Shown here in pieces: positions 51,577 through 60,873 of a stretch of DNA of 64,000 bases. The notes beneath the pieces are model-generated. The model made no database searches. It saw nothing but the letters and a program-made list of their open reading frames with translations, and was not told the DNA's origin. The stretch is from an uncultured Ilyobacter sp. (GTDB lineage: Bacteria > Fusobacteriota > Fusobacteriia > Fusobacteriales > Fusobacteriaceae). The stretch's first letter is position 1; each line of letters begins with the position of its first letter. A program made the translations under genes and the position numbers. Location: assembly GCF_963668085.1 (NCBI RefSeq), contig NZ_OY764058.1:806001-870000 (forward strand), read 5' to 3'.

Positions 51577-52401
51577 ATGGATACTTGTAAAAATAAAAGC
51601 TATTATAGAGAAGATAAATTACCTCACATCTGGTGTCCTGGATGTGCCCACGGTATAGTAATGCACGCACTGGTTAACGCCATAGAAAATATAGGTCTAA
51701 ACAAAGACGACGTATGCGTAGTATCTGGTATAGGATGTTCATCTAGAGCTCCTGGATATTTAGATTTCAATACTTTACACACTACTCACGGAAGAGCCCT
51801 TGCATTTGCCACAGGGATAAAGATGGCAAAACCTGGTATGAAAGTAATCGCACTAGGAGGAGACGGTGACTTCACTGCAATCGGAGGTAACCACCTGATC
51901 CATGCTGCAAGAAGAAACATTGATATCGCAGCAATTATTTTTAATAACAACATCTACGGAATGACAGGAGGTCAGTTCTCTCCTACTACTCCAGTTGGTG
52001 ACTATGCTACTACAACTCCTACAGGAAACATCGATCCAAACTTTGATATAGTTAAGCTTGTAGAAGGTGCAGGCGCTAGTTATGTTGCAAGAGGTACTGC
52101 ATATCACTTTGATGCTCTTGTAAAATTATTTGAAAATGCCATCAACCACAAAGGATTCTCCCTAGTAGAGGCTGTAAGTACTTGTCCTACAAGTTACGGA
52201 AGAAAAAACAAAGGATTCAAGGGAAATCCTGCAGCTATGCTGAAGTATATGAGAGACAACACTGTACCTGTAGCTGCTGTTGCAAAACTTCCAAAGGAAA
52301 AAGTAGAAGGAAAGCTAGTTATCGGAGAATTCAAAAACGAGCAGAGACCTGAGTACACAGAAGAATATCAAAAAATCATAGATAAAGTAAGAGGGGTGTA
52401 A
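51577..52401 (+). CDS. korB: 2-oxoacid:ferredoxin oxidoreductase beta subunit (TPP-binding)
   Basis: 274 residues. The opening WCPGCAHGIVMHALVNAI is typical for KorB. The TPP/Mg2+ motif is GDGDFTAIGGNHLIHAARRNIDIAAIIFNNNIYGMTGG near 93-130. HTTHGRALAFATGIKMA near 68 is conserved. Forms the catalytic core with KorA, two bases upstream. Substrate probably 2-oxoglutarate, not proven. Confidence 0.88.
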   Translation: MDTCKNKSYYREDKLPHIWCPGCAHGIVMHALVNAIENIGLNKDDVCVVSGIGCSSRAPGYLDFNTLHTTHGRALAFATGIKMAKPGMKVIALGGDGDFTAIGGNHLIHAARRNIDIAAIIFNNNIYGMTGGQFSPTTPVGDYATTTPTGNIDPNFDIVKLVEGAGASYVARGTAYHFDALVKLFENAINHKGFSLVEAVSTCPTSYGRKNKGFKGNPAAMLKYMRDNTVPVAAVAKLPKEKVEGKLVIGEFKNEQRPEYTEEYQKIIDKVRGV

Positions 52402-52404
52402 GAG

Positions 52405-52926
52405 ATGGCAAAGGAAATCAGATTAAGCGGTTCAGGTGGACAGGGTCTTATTTTGGCAGGTATCATCCTTGCAGAAGCTGCCTTACAACAGGGTAAAGTA
52501 GCAGTTCAGTCACAATCTTACGGTCCTGAGGCAAGAGGTGGAGCAAGTAAGTCTGAGGTTATCATCAGTGATACTGAGATTCTTTACCCGAAGGTAAATC
52601 ATGCTGATATCTTTCTTTCACTGACTCAGAAATCTTTTGACACTTATTCAATTGGAAACAAAGAAAACTGTAGAATTGTAATAGATTCAAGTGTTAAGAC
52701 TCCAGAAGGTTTAAATGTAGTTAAACTTCCTATTCTTGAGACAGCTAAAGAAAAAGTAGGAAATGCTATAGTTGCAAATATTGTATCTCTAGGAGCTATA
52801 CAGGCAGCTACAAACATTGTAGACAGAGATATTTTAGAAGAGGCTATCCTCGGAAGAGTTCCTGCTCATGTAAAAGAACTAAACAAGAAGGCATTCCAGG
52901 CCGGTATTGATTTAGTTAAATCATAA
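52405..52926 (+). CDS. korC: 2-oxoacid:ferredoxin oxidoreductase gamma subunit
   Basis: 173 residues. GSGGQGLILAGIILAEAALQ at the N-terminus and SQSYGPEARGGASKSEVIIS near 38-57 define the gamma domain. With KorDAB it completes the four-subunit enzyme. A terminator follows 30 bp downstream. Confidence 0.88.
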   Translation: MAKEIRLSGSGGQGLILAGIILAEAALQQGKVAVQSQSYGPEARGGASKSEVIISDTEILYPKVNHADIFLSLTQKSFDTYSIGNKENCRIVIDSSVKTPEGLNVVKLPILETAKEKVGNAIVANIVSLGAIQAATNIVDRDILEEAILGRVPAHVKELNKKAFQAGIDLVKS

Positions 52927-52953
52927 TATTTTGTATCCACTTAAGTTAAGTAA

Positions 52954-52984
52954 AAAAAGGACTTTAAACAGTCCTTTTTTTGTG
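52954..52984. terminator. Bidirectional terminator between kor operon and kinase
   Basis: Stem AAAAAAAGGACT/AGTCCTTTTTTT with a loop of about six bases and T/A runs both ways, placed between converging genes. Confidence 0.82.
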
Positions 52985-52989
52985 TCTCA

Positions 52990-54657
52990 TTAATCTTCTA
53001 TAACTGGAATACTAAAACATACTGTGGTACCTTTATTTTTTTCACTAAATATCCTTAGCCCATGTTCTTCTCCAAAAATACCTTTTAATCTCATGTCTAC
53101 ATTTTTAAATCCAACTGATTCTCCTTGGCTTAAATCTCCGTATAATAAACTATTTATTTTATCTTTTTCAATTCCCACACCATCGTCAGAAATTTCTAAA
53201 TTAACAACATTGGAATTTTTATACCCAGTCACCTTTATGATGCCGCCATTTTTTTTAGGAAGTATCCCATGCTTAATTGCATTTTCTACAATAGGCTGCA
53301 GTGTCAAAGGTGGCATAAGACAGTTTAAATTTTCAGGTACATCATAAACTACTTTAAGTTTTTCCTCAAATCTAGCCAACTCTATAAACACATATGATTT
53401 CACATGATTAATTTCAGTTTGAAGATCCACCATTTCCTTTCTTACATTTAGGGATTTTCTGTAAAAATCACTCAGATGTATTATTAAATTTCGGGATTTT
53501 TCAACATCAATCCTACAGAGAGATCCTATCACTGTTAGAGAATTAAATAAAAAATGAGGATTTATCTGTGCCTGTAATATTTTTAATTCCGATTTTTCTA
53601 ATAACTTTGAGTCATTTTCAAGCTTAGTTAAAGTCAACTGGGTTGAAAATAATTTGGCCAATCCATTTCCTATTTCTAAATCTATAGAGCTCATAGACTT
53701 AGATGATTTTTTGTATAATTCAAGAACCCCTATAACCTTCCCATTTTCTTTTAAAGGCAGCATCAAAAGAGAATAAACCTCTTTTTTCCCTCCATTCAAG
53801 TCAACACGTGCATCAACAACCAGAGCTTCTCTAGTCTCAGTTACATACTCGTTTCTATCCTTGATCCTATCCCCTATATTTAAACCTGTCTGGGCCACCA
53901 AAAGGCCTGACTCCATTATCCTAACTATATCAAATTCAGTCATTTCATGTATAACCTCAGTTACTTTTTTTATCTTGTCAGAACCCAGACCATTTTTTAA
54001 AAAAGGTAGAGCCTTATCAACGGTTTTAAGGGTAAGATTTGCTTGATAGGCTATCATTTTTTCCTGGTCTTTAAATATGTTTTCAATTATCATAAATAAA
54101 AGTGCCAATCCCACTGAATTAATAATAATCATAGGCAGCCACACATGACTTACAAATTCCAGAGCTTTTTCAAAGGGCTTTGAAATTAAAAGCACTGAGA
54201 CTTTTCTCATTAGTTCAGCTATAGTACCTGTTAATGCAGCATAAATCCACTTATTTTTTCTATTACGTATAAAAATACCCATCATCCCTGCCATAAGGCC
54301 TTCAAAAACAGTAGATATAGCACAGGCAAGACCTGTAAACTCTCCACTTTTTATAAGTCCCCTGTGTACACCGGCAATCAGACCAGATAGCAAACCGACA
54401 AAAGGTCCCCCTATAAGACCTCCTGTGGCTACACCTATAATCCTAGTATTTATAAGTCCTCCATAATATTCAAAACTAAAATATGTTCCAACTATCCCAA
54501 AAATTCCGAATACAATTGATAATAATATTTTGTCTGATATATTTATATTTTTTTTGGCTACTAAATTCCTAAATGGCTTTAATCTAGATAATACAAAGGC
54601 AAATATAAATAAAACCCCTAATTTATTCCCAAGTAAAGTTACCAAGTCCAGCTTCAT
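52990..54657 (-). CDS. LytS-type membrane histidine kinase
   Basis: 555 residues from the ATG at 54657; a TTG five codons up is possible but the GAGGGGG SD suits the ATG. The 5TM-LYT sensor (about 5-190) includes GGPFVGLLSGLIAGVHRG. A GAF-like domain follows (about 205-340), then the kinase with QINPHFLFNSL, whose His (near 380) is the phospho-site, and the ATPase domain with N-box IVENAIKHG near 457. It is the only kinase near the LytTR regulator at 48962. The sensed ligand may be the TRAP substrate or a 2-oxoacid. Confidence 0.85.
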   Translation of the reverse strand: MKLDLVTLLGNKLGVLFIFAFVLSRLKPFRNLVAKKNINISDKILLSIVFGIFGIVGTYFSFEYYGGLINTRIIGVATGGLIGGPFVGLLSGLIAGVHRGLIKSGEFTGLACAISTVFEGLMAGMMGIFIRNRKNKWIYAALTGTIAELMRKVSVLLISKPFEKALEFVSHVWLPMIIINSVGLALLFMIIENIFKDQEKMIAYQANLTLKTVDKALPFLKNGLGSDKIKKVTEVIHEMTEFDIVRIMESGLLVAQTGLNIGDRIKDRNEYVTETREALVVDARVDLNGGKKEVYSLLMLPLKENGKVIGVLELYKKSSKSMSSIDLEIGNGLAKLFSTQLTLTKLENDSKLLEKSELKILQAQINPHFLFNSLTVIGSLCRIDVEKSRNLIIHLSDFYRKSLNVRKEMVDLQTEINHVKSYVFIELARFEEKLKVVYDVPENLNCLMPPLTLQPIVENAIKHGILPKKNGGIIKVTGYKNSNVVNLEISDDGVGIEKDKINSLLYGDLSQGESVGFKNVDMRLKGIFGEEHGLRIFSEKNKGTTVCFSIPVIED

Positions 54658-54807
54658 TGGCCCCCCTCTCAATATTTGATAATAATTTCAATTATTAAAT
54701 ATACTACTCTATAGATCAATTATATCATAATATTCATTTAGATATTTTTTTATGTCAAAAATTATATCTAGTTGTTTTAATGGGCATGTAAAATTTATAA
54801 ATTGCCT

Positions 54808-54853
54808 TAAATTCAAAAACCTTCCTAACTGAAAAGATACTAATTAGGAAGGT
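54808..54853 (-). terminator. Terminator of the bioB-bioC unit
   Basis: 10-bp stem ACCTTCCTAA/TTAGGAAGGT (54819-54828 with 54844-54853), followed on the minus strand by five U, about 55 bp after the bioC stop. Confidence 0.75.
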
Positions 54854-54906
54854 CTATATTTTATTAAAAAATTTCTGTATATTGTCCTTAGTTCTTACAT
54901 TTTTTA

Positions 54907-55686
54907 CTAGTAATTTTTACCTAAGATCATGTATATCAAGTGATTGGTAACCTCTATACTATCTCCAAAGCAGTAATTTCTCCTGTACTCATCTTCTAGC
55001 CTGTTAAATTTGTCCCGGGTAAAAGGCTTGCTGTTAGACAAGGCACTGTTAGCCCCTATACCCTTTATCATTTTTAGAAAATCCATCACACAGGGATACT
55101 CCTCCTTTACCCTTTCCTCTTCAGCAGCGAGTATCTTGTATTCATCCCCCAAGACTTTTTTTAGCTCATTTAAAGATATGAAGTTTTGTGAATACTCCAA
55201 GTCTGGGTCGATGGCCTTGAGACTTTCTCTTAATTCAATATACGTGTCCCTGCCAAATGTTGAAAACAAGATGAGCCCTCCAGGTTTTAGCAAAGAGTAT
55301 AGATGATCAAATAAACCCTTCTTGTTCTGTATCCACTGAAATGTAGCATTGGAAAAAATAAGATCATATTTTTTTTGAGGTTTATAATTTTCTATATCCT
55401 CTACTATAAAATTCAAATTTTCTTTAGAACCTATTTTTTCTTTGACATTTTTTATCATATCAGGAGATATGTCTAAAAAATCTATGTTTGAATTAGGAAA
55501 TTTATTCAGTATTTTTTCTGAAAATATACCTGTTCCGCACCCTATCTCAAGTATATTAAAAACTTCTTCTGAATCTTCAATAAATATGCCTAATTTATCA
55601 GCCATATGTCTTTGGATTAAAGCGTATTCGTCATAGGTTTTGGCACCCTTTGAAAAATTTCGATTCACTTTTTTCTTATCAATCAT
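54907..55686 (-). CDS. bioC: Malonyl-ACP O-methyltransferase
   Basis: 259 residues. SAM motif I in ILEIGCGTGIFSEKIL (about 46-61), post-I LDISPDMI near 75 and the BioC-like NRNFSKGAKTYDEYALIQRHMADKL start. YDLIFSNATFQWIQ near 109 is typical. The enzyme methylates malonyl-ACP so that it can enter fatty acid synthesis to make pimelate for biotin. It follows bioB by 20 bp. BioC identity is strengthened by bioB next to it. Confidence 0.83.
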   Translation of the reverse strand: MIDKKKVNRNFSKGAKTYDEYALIQRHMADKLGIFIEDSEEVFNILEIGCGTGIFSEKILNKFPNSNIDFLDISPDMIKNVKEKIGSKENLNFIVEDIENYKPQKKYDLIFSNATFQWIQNKKGLFDHLYSLLKPGGLILFSTFGRDTYIELRESLKAIDPDLEYSQNFISLNELKKVLGDEYKILAAEEERVKEEYPCVMDFLKMIKGIGANSALSNSKPFTRDKFNRLEDEYRRNYCFGDSIEVTNHLIYMILGKNY

Positions 55687-55706
55687 AGGTATTCCCCTTT
55701 TCTAAA

Positions 55707-56672
55707 TTATGACCACATTTTTTTTATATTCTCAATGAATGCAAAATCCTCTTCAGAAGTTCTTCCTTTTACTGTAAGATAACCTCCTACAAGCATACCG
55801 TTAGCACCGCTCATAAAAGCCATCCCCATAAAATCTTTTAAGATACCCTCTCTTCCTGCACCTATTTTTATCACTTTATCTTTGAATATTATTCTGTAAA
55901 TAGCTATAGTTTTGAGTATTTCATCCATAGAAAGATGTTCTCTCTCCCCTAAAGGTGTCCCTTCTATTGGGTTCAAAATATTTATAGGTATACCGTCTAC
56001 ACCTAGCTCTTTTAGGGTAAAGGCCATGTCTATCCTGTCCTCCCAGGTTTCACCCATGCCTATTATCCCACCGCTGCATACCTCCATGCCTATTTTCTTA
56101 GCGGCTTTTATAGTTTCCAATCTGTCGTCTATCTTGTGTGTTGTTGCCACTATTTTATTGTATGCACCTATAGAAGTCTGCATGTTGCTATGAAACCTAG
56201 TAACACCGGTCTCCTTTAGTTCTTTTAGCTCCTCTTCATCTAGAAGACCTATAGAGCAGCAGATATTTGTATTTATATTTTCTTTTTTAGCATCTCTTAC
56301 AAACTCTTTTATACTGTCAAATTCTTCAGATCCTTTTTTTATACTTCTTCCACTTGTCACCACTCCAAATTTACTGCTTCCAAGTTTTTCTGCTCTTTTA
56401 TATTCAGACATTAAAATGTCTCTTTCTTTCAAATCATAGGTAGCAAGGTTGGTATTATAGTGAGCCGACTGGGCACAAAATTTACAGTCTTCTTCACATT
56501 CCCCTGATTTTGCATTAGAAATTGTACAGGTATGTATGGTATTTCCACAATATTTTTCTCTTATCTCATTTGCCACGGAAAAAAGCTCGATTAATTTGAA
56601 ACCCTTCACTTTAAAAAGTTCTAAGGCTTCTTCTTTTGTTATATCTTCATCTATAAATCTCTTTAAATTCAT
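55707..56672 (-). CDS. bioB: Biotin synthase
   Basis: 321 residues. The radical SAM motif CTISNAKSGECEEDCKFCAQS (about 49-69) contains the CX3CX2C cysteines, and the arginine that ligates the [2Fe-2S] cluster lies in the C-terminal third. GGIIGMGETWEDRIDMAFTLKELGVDGIPINILNPIEGTPL near 193-233 is diagnostic. It inserts sulfur into dethiobiotin. The gene starts only about 80 bp after mmdB and a terminator, so biotin synthesis may be partly coupled to the biotin enzyme upstream. Confidence 0.93.
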   Translation of the reverse strand: MNLKRFIDEDITKEEALELFKVKGFKLIELFSVANEIREKYCGNTIHTCTISNAKSGECEEDCKFCAQSAHYNTNLATYDLKERDILMSEYKRAEKLGSSKFGVVTSGRSIKKGSEEFDSIKEFVRDAKKENINTNICCSIGLLDEEELKELKETGVTRFHSNMQTSIGAYNKIVATTHKIDDRLETIKAAKKIGMEVCSGGIIGMGETWEDRIDMAFTLKELGVDGIPINILNPIEGTPLGEREHLSMDEILKTIAIYRIIFKDKVIKIGAGREGILKDFMGMAFMSGANGMLVGGYLTVKGRTSEEDFAFIENIKKMWS

Positions 56673-56698
56673 AAGCTCCCAACGACTCCTTCATAGTT

Positions 56699-56745
56699 TA
56701 AAAAAATTCCCTCAAAAGAGCCCTTAAAGCTGCATTTGAGGGAAT
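56699..56745 (-). terminator. Terminator of the mmd operon
   Basis: 11-bp stem ATTCCCTCAAA/TTTGAGGGAAT (56706-56716 with 56735-56745), followed on the minus strand by seven U, just after the mmdB stop and before bioB. Confidence 0.8.
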
Positions 56746-56754
56746 CTGTAAATT

Positions 56755-57942
56755 TTATCCAAATAGTGAAAGTAGTACACCTGCAGATACTGCAGATCCT
56801 ATTACTCCTGCAACGTTTGGTCCCATTGCATGCATCAGTAGGAAGTTTGATGGGTCAGCTTTCTGTCCCACTACCTGTGATACCCTTGCTGCCATTGGTA
56901 CTGCAGATACTCCTGCAGATCCTAGTAATGGATTTATAGGTGTCTTGCTCATCTTATTCATAAACTTAGCAAGAAGTACTCCTGATCCAGTTCCTATTCC
57001 AAAGGCTACTACTCCTAGTGCTAGGATAGCTAGAGTTTCTACTTTTAGGAAGGCTTCAGCTGTTGCTGTTGCTCCAACTGTTACCCCTAGGAAGATTGTA
57101 ATGATGTTGATAAGCGCATTCTTCGCTGTATCTTCTAGTCTTCCTACTACTCCACATTCTCTGAATAGGTTTCCAAGCATTAACATTCCGATAAGAGTCG
57201 CTGCTGGAGGTACTATTAGAGATACTATGATAGTAACTACGATAGGGAAGATTACCTTCTCTTTCTTTGTTACCATTCTAAGTTGAGACATCTTTATCTT
57301 TCTCTCTTTTTCACTTGTAAGAGCTGTCATGATAGGCGGCTGAATGATTGGTACAAGCGCCATATATGAATAAGCTGCTACAGCTATTGGTCCCATTAGG
57401 TGCGGAGCCAGTTTTGAAGAAAGGAAGATTGCTGTAGGTCCGTCTGCTCCACCGATGATTCCGATTGAAGCGGCTTCCTGAGCTGTAAACAGTCCAGAAG
57501 CTATAGCTCCCAAGAAAGTAACGAAGATTCCAAACTGAGCTGCTGCTCCAAGAAGAAGTGATTTAGGATTTGCAATTAACGGACCGAAGTCTGTCATCGC
57601 CCCTACACCCATAAAGATTAATGGAGGGAATATTCCTAAATGGTCACCTTGGAATAAATAGTAAAGTAATCCACCAGGCTCTGCTGTATGAACTACATAG
57701 TGCATAACTCCTGTGTCTGATAAGTGCTCTTTTACTTCCATCAAAGGCTCTGCCATCATACCTGCAAATGGAAGGTTAGTAAGAAGCATTCCGAAAGAGA
57801 TAGGAACCAATAATAGAGGCTCAAACCCTTTTACTATAGCAAGGTAAAGGAAAATACAGGCAACTATCATCATTAAGATGGAACCTATATTTATACCATA
57901 AAAACCTGTGCTGGTATAAAAATCAATTAAAGCTTGTAACAT
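56755..57942 (-). CDS. mmdB: Na+-translocating methylmalonyl-CoA decarboxylase, beta subunit
   Basis: 395 residues with about nine membrane segments, the Na+ channel of biotin decarboxylases. [24 protein letters not shown] (about 148-171) is the invariant region with the Asp that binds Na+; [16 protein letters not shown] near 195 and [26 protein letters not shown] near 325 are also conserved. It couples carboxybiotin decarboxylation to export of two Na+. Order mmdA-D-C-B on this strand matches P. modestum. Confidence 0.92.
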   Translation of the reverse strand: MLQALIDFYTSTGFYGINIGSILMMIVACIFLYLAIVKGFEPLLLVPISFGMLLTNLPFAGMMAEPLMEVKEHLSDTGVMHYVVHTAEPGGLLYYLFQGDHLGIFPPLIFMGVGAMTDFGPLIANPKSLLLGAAAQFGIFVTFLGAIASGLFTAQEAASIGIIGGADGPTAIFLSSKLAPHLMGPIAVAAYSYMALVPIIQPPIMTALTSEKERKIKMSQLRMVTKKEKVIFPIVVTIIVSLIVPPAATLIGMLMLGNLFRECGVVGRLEDTAKNALINIITIFLGVTVGATATAEAFLKVETLAILALGVVAFGIGTGSGVLLAKFMNKMSKTPINPLLGSAGVSAVPMAARVSQVVGQKADPSNFLLMHAMGPNVAGVIGSAVSAGVLLSLFG

Positions 57943-57963
57943 AACGATTGTCCCCCTCTAGAT

Positions 57964-58365
57964 TTAAGATAATACTACTAGTATATCTCCTGCATTAACT
58001 GAAGCACCTTGCTGCACTCTTACTTCAGAAACTGTTCCGTCATGAGGAGCCATAATTTCATTTTCCATTTTCATTGCTTCTAATACTACTAAGATGTCAC
58101 CTTTAGAAACTTTCGCTCCTGCATGAACTCCTACGTTGATTATTGTACCAGGCATAGGTGCAGTTACTGTGTTTACTCCTGCTCCTGCTCCTGCTGCAGT
58201 AGTTACTGGTTTTGGTGCTGCTGCTGGTTTTGGTGCTGCTGGTTTTGGTGCTGCTGGTGCAGGCGCTGCTGCTGGTCTTGCTGCTGGTGCAGAAGACACT
58301 CCTCCGATTTCTTCTACTGCCACATCATACTCATTTCCATTAACTACTATTTTGAAGTTTTTCAT
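57964..58365 (-). CDS. mmdC: Biotin carrier subunit (gamma)
   Basis: 133 residues. A short N-terminal region, an Ala/Pro-rich flexible linker (about 27-60) and a biotinyl domain with EAMKMENEI, the lysine (near 99) that is biotinylated. It shuttles CO2 from MmdA to MmdB. Low-complexity linker coding creates misleading open frames on the other strand. Confidence 0.92.
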   Translation of the reverse strand: MKNFKIVVNGNEYDVAVEEIGGVSSAPAARPAAAPAPAAPKPAAPKPAAAPKPVTTAAGAGAGVNTVTAPMPGTIINVGVHAGAKVSKGDILVVLEAMKMENEIMAPHDGTVSEVRVQQGASVNAGDILVVLS

Positions 58366-58427
58366 AATTTAATTTTTCCTCCCTAAGATTCATTTAAAAT
58401 CAAAATGTTTTTTTGGTCTACTCAAAA

Positions 58428-58847
58428 TTAAAATCTTGTGCTCATTTGATCTACAATTCCTGCTTTTCCCCAAGTTGGAGTAGCATCTGCAACTCTTCTG
58501 ATGTTCCTTACAACAAGGTTACTAGCCGAAGTCCCTAACTGAGCAGCTACAGCAGCGGCTATTACAGCCACTAGCTCTTCATCATTTGTTGCAACTTCTT
58601 CAACTTCCTGCACTGGTGCAGACTGAGCAGGTGTTGGAGCTGGTGTGCTCTCTGCTACTGGTTTTGGCTTTTCAGCCATAATAGTTGTCATAAATCCTAT
58701 TATATACATTATAAATATAAGTGCTATAACTGTGATACCCATTCCTAGTAATACAGTTACACCTACACCCATCATTTTATCCCCGGCACTGAGGGATTTG
58801 ATAGTTTCAGGATTACTAAACAATTTCATAAGTTCCGCAATATTCAT
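58428..58847 (-). CDS. mmdD: Delta subunit, OadG-like, with C-terminal epsilon-like part
   Basis: 139 residues. One membrane segment (GVTVLLGMGITVIALIFIMYIIGF, about 26-49), a Pro/Ala-rich linker, and a C-terminal part EELVAVIAAAVAAQLG...VRNIRRV and TWGKAGIVDQM. The latter resembles the separate epsilon subunit of other methylmalonyl-CoA decarboxylases. It holds the complex together. No separate epsilon gene is present, consistent with fusion. Confidence 0.85.
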   Translation of the reverse strand: MNIAELMKLFSNPETIKSLSAGDKMMGVGVTVLLGMGITVIALIFIMYIIGFMTTIMAEKPKPVAESTPAPTPAQSAPVQEVEEVATNDEELVAVIAAAVAAQLGTSASNLVVRNIRRVADATPTWGKAGIVDQMSTRF

Positions 58848-58870
58848 CTATTCATCACTCCAATTGGTTT

Positions 58871-60424
58871 TTATAAAGGGATATTTCCATGCTTTTTAGC
58901 AGGTAATTTTTCCCTCTTACCTTCAAGCATATTAAAGGCGTCAGCTAGTCTCTGCCTAGTAGTCTTAGGTTCGATTACGTCATCGACCATACCTCTTTTT
59001 GCTGCTTGATATGGACTGGCAAATTCTTCAGTATACTCGTCAAATCTTTGCTTAGCCATAGCTTCCTTGTCTTCGGCTGCTTTAATGTCATTTCTGAAGA
59101 TGATATTAACTGCTCCAGCTGCTCCCATTACTGCGATTTCTGCTGTAGGCCAAGCTAATACTACATCTGCTCCCATAGCCTTAGAACTCATAGCAAGGTA
59201 TGCTCCACCGTAAGCTTTACGAGTAATCAATGTGATTTTTGGTACAGTTGCTTCACTATAAGCATAAAGCATTTTTGCTCCATGTCTGATGATTCCCCCG
59301 TATTCCTGAGTAGTTCCAGGAAGGAATCCAGGTACGTCAACTATTGTTAATAGAGGAATGTTGAATGCGTCACAAGTTCTTACAAACTTAGCACATTTAT
59401 CCCCTGCATTCATATCCAAGCATCCAGCCATTACTTTAGGTTGGTTTGCTACGATACCTACAGATTTACCGTTGATTCTAGCAAAACAAGTTATTAGGTT
59501 TTTAGAGTAGTGTGGCTGATATTCCATGTAGTCACCATCATCAACTAACTGAGATATTACATCAAACATCTCATAAGCTCTGTTCGGGCTGTCTGGAATA
59601 ATTGTGTTTAGATCATCTAACATAGCATTTAAATCACCTTCAAAAGCAAATTCAGGTGCTTTTTCCATGTTGTTTGAAGGTAAGAATCCGATTAGTCTTC
59701 TGATATCGTCAAGACAAGCTTTGTCGTCTTGTGATACAAATTGAGCACATCCACTTACAGAGTTGTGAGTCATAGCGCCACCAAGCTCTTCAGCCGTAAC
59801 TATTTCTCCAGTTACAGTTTTGATTACTTGAGGTCCTGTGATGAACATCTGAGAAGTTTGATCTACCATGAATATAAAGTCAGTAAGAGCTGGTGAATAA
59901 ACTGCTCCTCCTGCACAAGGTCCCATTATTGCAGAGATTTGAGGTATAACTCCTGAGTATATAGAGTTTCTGTAGAAGATATCTCCATATCCAGAAAGTG
60001 CATCTACAGCCTCTTGTATTCTAGCTCCACCTGAATCGTTTAACCCTACGAAAGGGGCTCCTACTTTAGCAGACATCTCCATTGCTTTACATATTTTCTT
60101 TGCGTGCATCTCACCAAGTGATCCACCAGTTACTGTAAAGTCCTGTGAAAAAGCATATACAAGTCTTCCGTCAACCATTCCGTAACCAGTTACTACTGAT
60201 TCACTTGGAAGGTCTTGCTTGTCCATTCCAAAGTTTGTACATCTGTGTTGTACGAAAGCATCAATTTCTACAAAACTTCCAGCATCGAAAAAGTACTCAA
60301 GTCTTTCACGAGCTGTCATTTTACCTTTTTCGTGTTGTTTTTCGATTCTCTTAGCACCACCGCCAAGAGAAATTTTTTCTTTCATTTTTAGCATCTTCTC
60401 TAGTTTAGAAGCAGCAACAGACAT
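58871..60424 (-). CDS. mmdA: Methylmalonyl-CoA decarboxylase, carboxyltransferase alpha subunit
   Basis: 517 residues, crotonase-like carboxyltransferase. Visible are GGGAKRIEKQHEKGKMTARERL (start), GLNDSGGARIQEAVDALSGYGDIF near 107-130, GPCAGGAVYSPAL near 148, DVPGFLPGTTQEYGGIIRHGAKML near 341 and TRKAYGGAYLAMSSK near 379. It moves the carboxyl group from methylmalonyl-CoA to biotin on MmdC. A propionyl-CoA carboxylase beta subunit would look similar; the mmdDCB genes decide. Confidence 0.92.
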   Translation of the reverse strand: MSVAASKLEKMLKMKEKISLGGGAKRIEKQHEKGKMTARERLEYFFDAGSFVEIDAFVQHRCTNFGMDKQDLPSESVVTGYGMVDGRLVYAFSQDFTVTGGSLGEMHAKKICKAMEMSAKVGAPFVGLNDSGGARIQEAVDALSGYGDIFYRNSIYSGVIPQISAIMGPCAGGAVYSPALTDFIFMVDQTSQMFITGPQVIKTVTGEIVTAEELGGAMTHNSVSGCAQFVSQDDKACLDDIRRLIGFLPSNNMEKAPEFAFEGDLNAMLDDLNTIIPDSPNRAYEMFDVISQLVDDGDYMEYQPHYSKNLITCFARINGKSVGIVANQPKVMAGCLDMNAGDKCAKFVRTCDAFNIPLLTIVDVPGFLPGTTQEYGGIIRHGAKMLYAYSEATVPKITLITRKAYGGAYLAMSSKAMGADVVLAWPTAEIAVMGAAGAVNIIFRNDIKAAEDKEAMAKQRFDEYTEEFASPYQAAKRGMVDDVIEPKTTRQRLADAFNMLEGKREKLPAKKHGNIPL

Positions 60425-60446
60425 AATTTTATAGCCCCCTTAGTTT

Positions 60447-60851
60447 TTATTGTCTTTCACTTAATTCGATTAATACTCCGCAAGTTCCCTTTGGATGCAT
60501 AAATGCTATTTTTGCTCCTCCAGCACCATATCTAGGAGATTCGTCGATCATTCTGTATCCTTTTTCTTTCATATCTGCGATAGCTTCTTCAATGTTTTCT
60601 ACTTTAAAAGCTACGTGTTGAACTCCTTCACCTTTTTTATCGATGAATTTTGCAATAGGACCATCTGGAGAAGTAGACTCTAATAATTCAATTTCAGTGT
60701 CTCCAACTGGCATAAAAGCAACTCTTACTTTTTGCTCTTCTACAGTTTCGATTCCGTGTAGTGGTATACCCATTACATCCTCATAAAATTTTACAACAGC
60801 GTCAAGATCTTTTACGGCGATACCAATATGATCTACTTTTAATGCTTTCAT
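60447..60851 (-). CDS. mce: Methylmalonyl-CoA epimerase
   Basis: 134 residues, VOC superfamily. VDHIGIAVKDLDAVVKFYEDVMGI at the start with the first metal His, GVQHVAFKVENIEEAIADMKEKG near 75 with the second His, and the catalytic Glu in CGVLIELSE at the end. Interconverts (R)- and (S)-methylmalonyl-CoA so that mutase product can feed the decarboxylase. Located between mmdA and meaB. Confidence 0.92.
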   Translation of the reverse strand: MKALKVDHIGIAVKDLDAVVKFYEDVMGIPLHGIETVEEQKVRVAFMPVGDTEIELLESTSPDGPIAKFIDKKGEGVQHVAFKVENIEEAIADMKEKGYRMIDESPRYGAGGAKIAFMHPKGTCGVLIELSERQ

Positions 60852-60873
60852 TTTTACCTCCCGTTTATTTTTA

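Noticed and set aside
54658..54672. TTG start for the LytS-type kinase
   Set aside because: The ATG at 54657 has a better-placed SD, and the extra five residues have no family support.
58123..58386. Plus-strand Cys/Trp- or Ala-rich frames
   Set aside because: Shadows of the Ala/Pro-rich linker codons of the biotin carrier gene.
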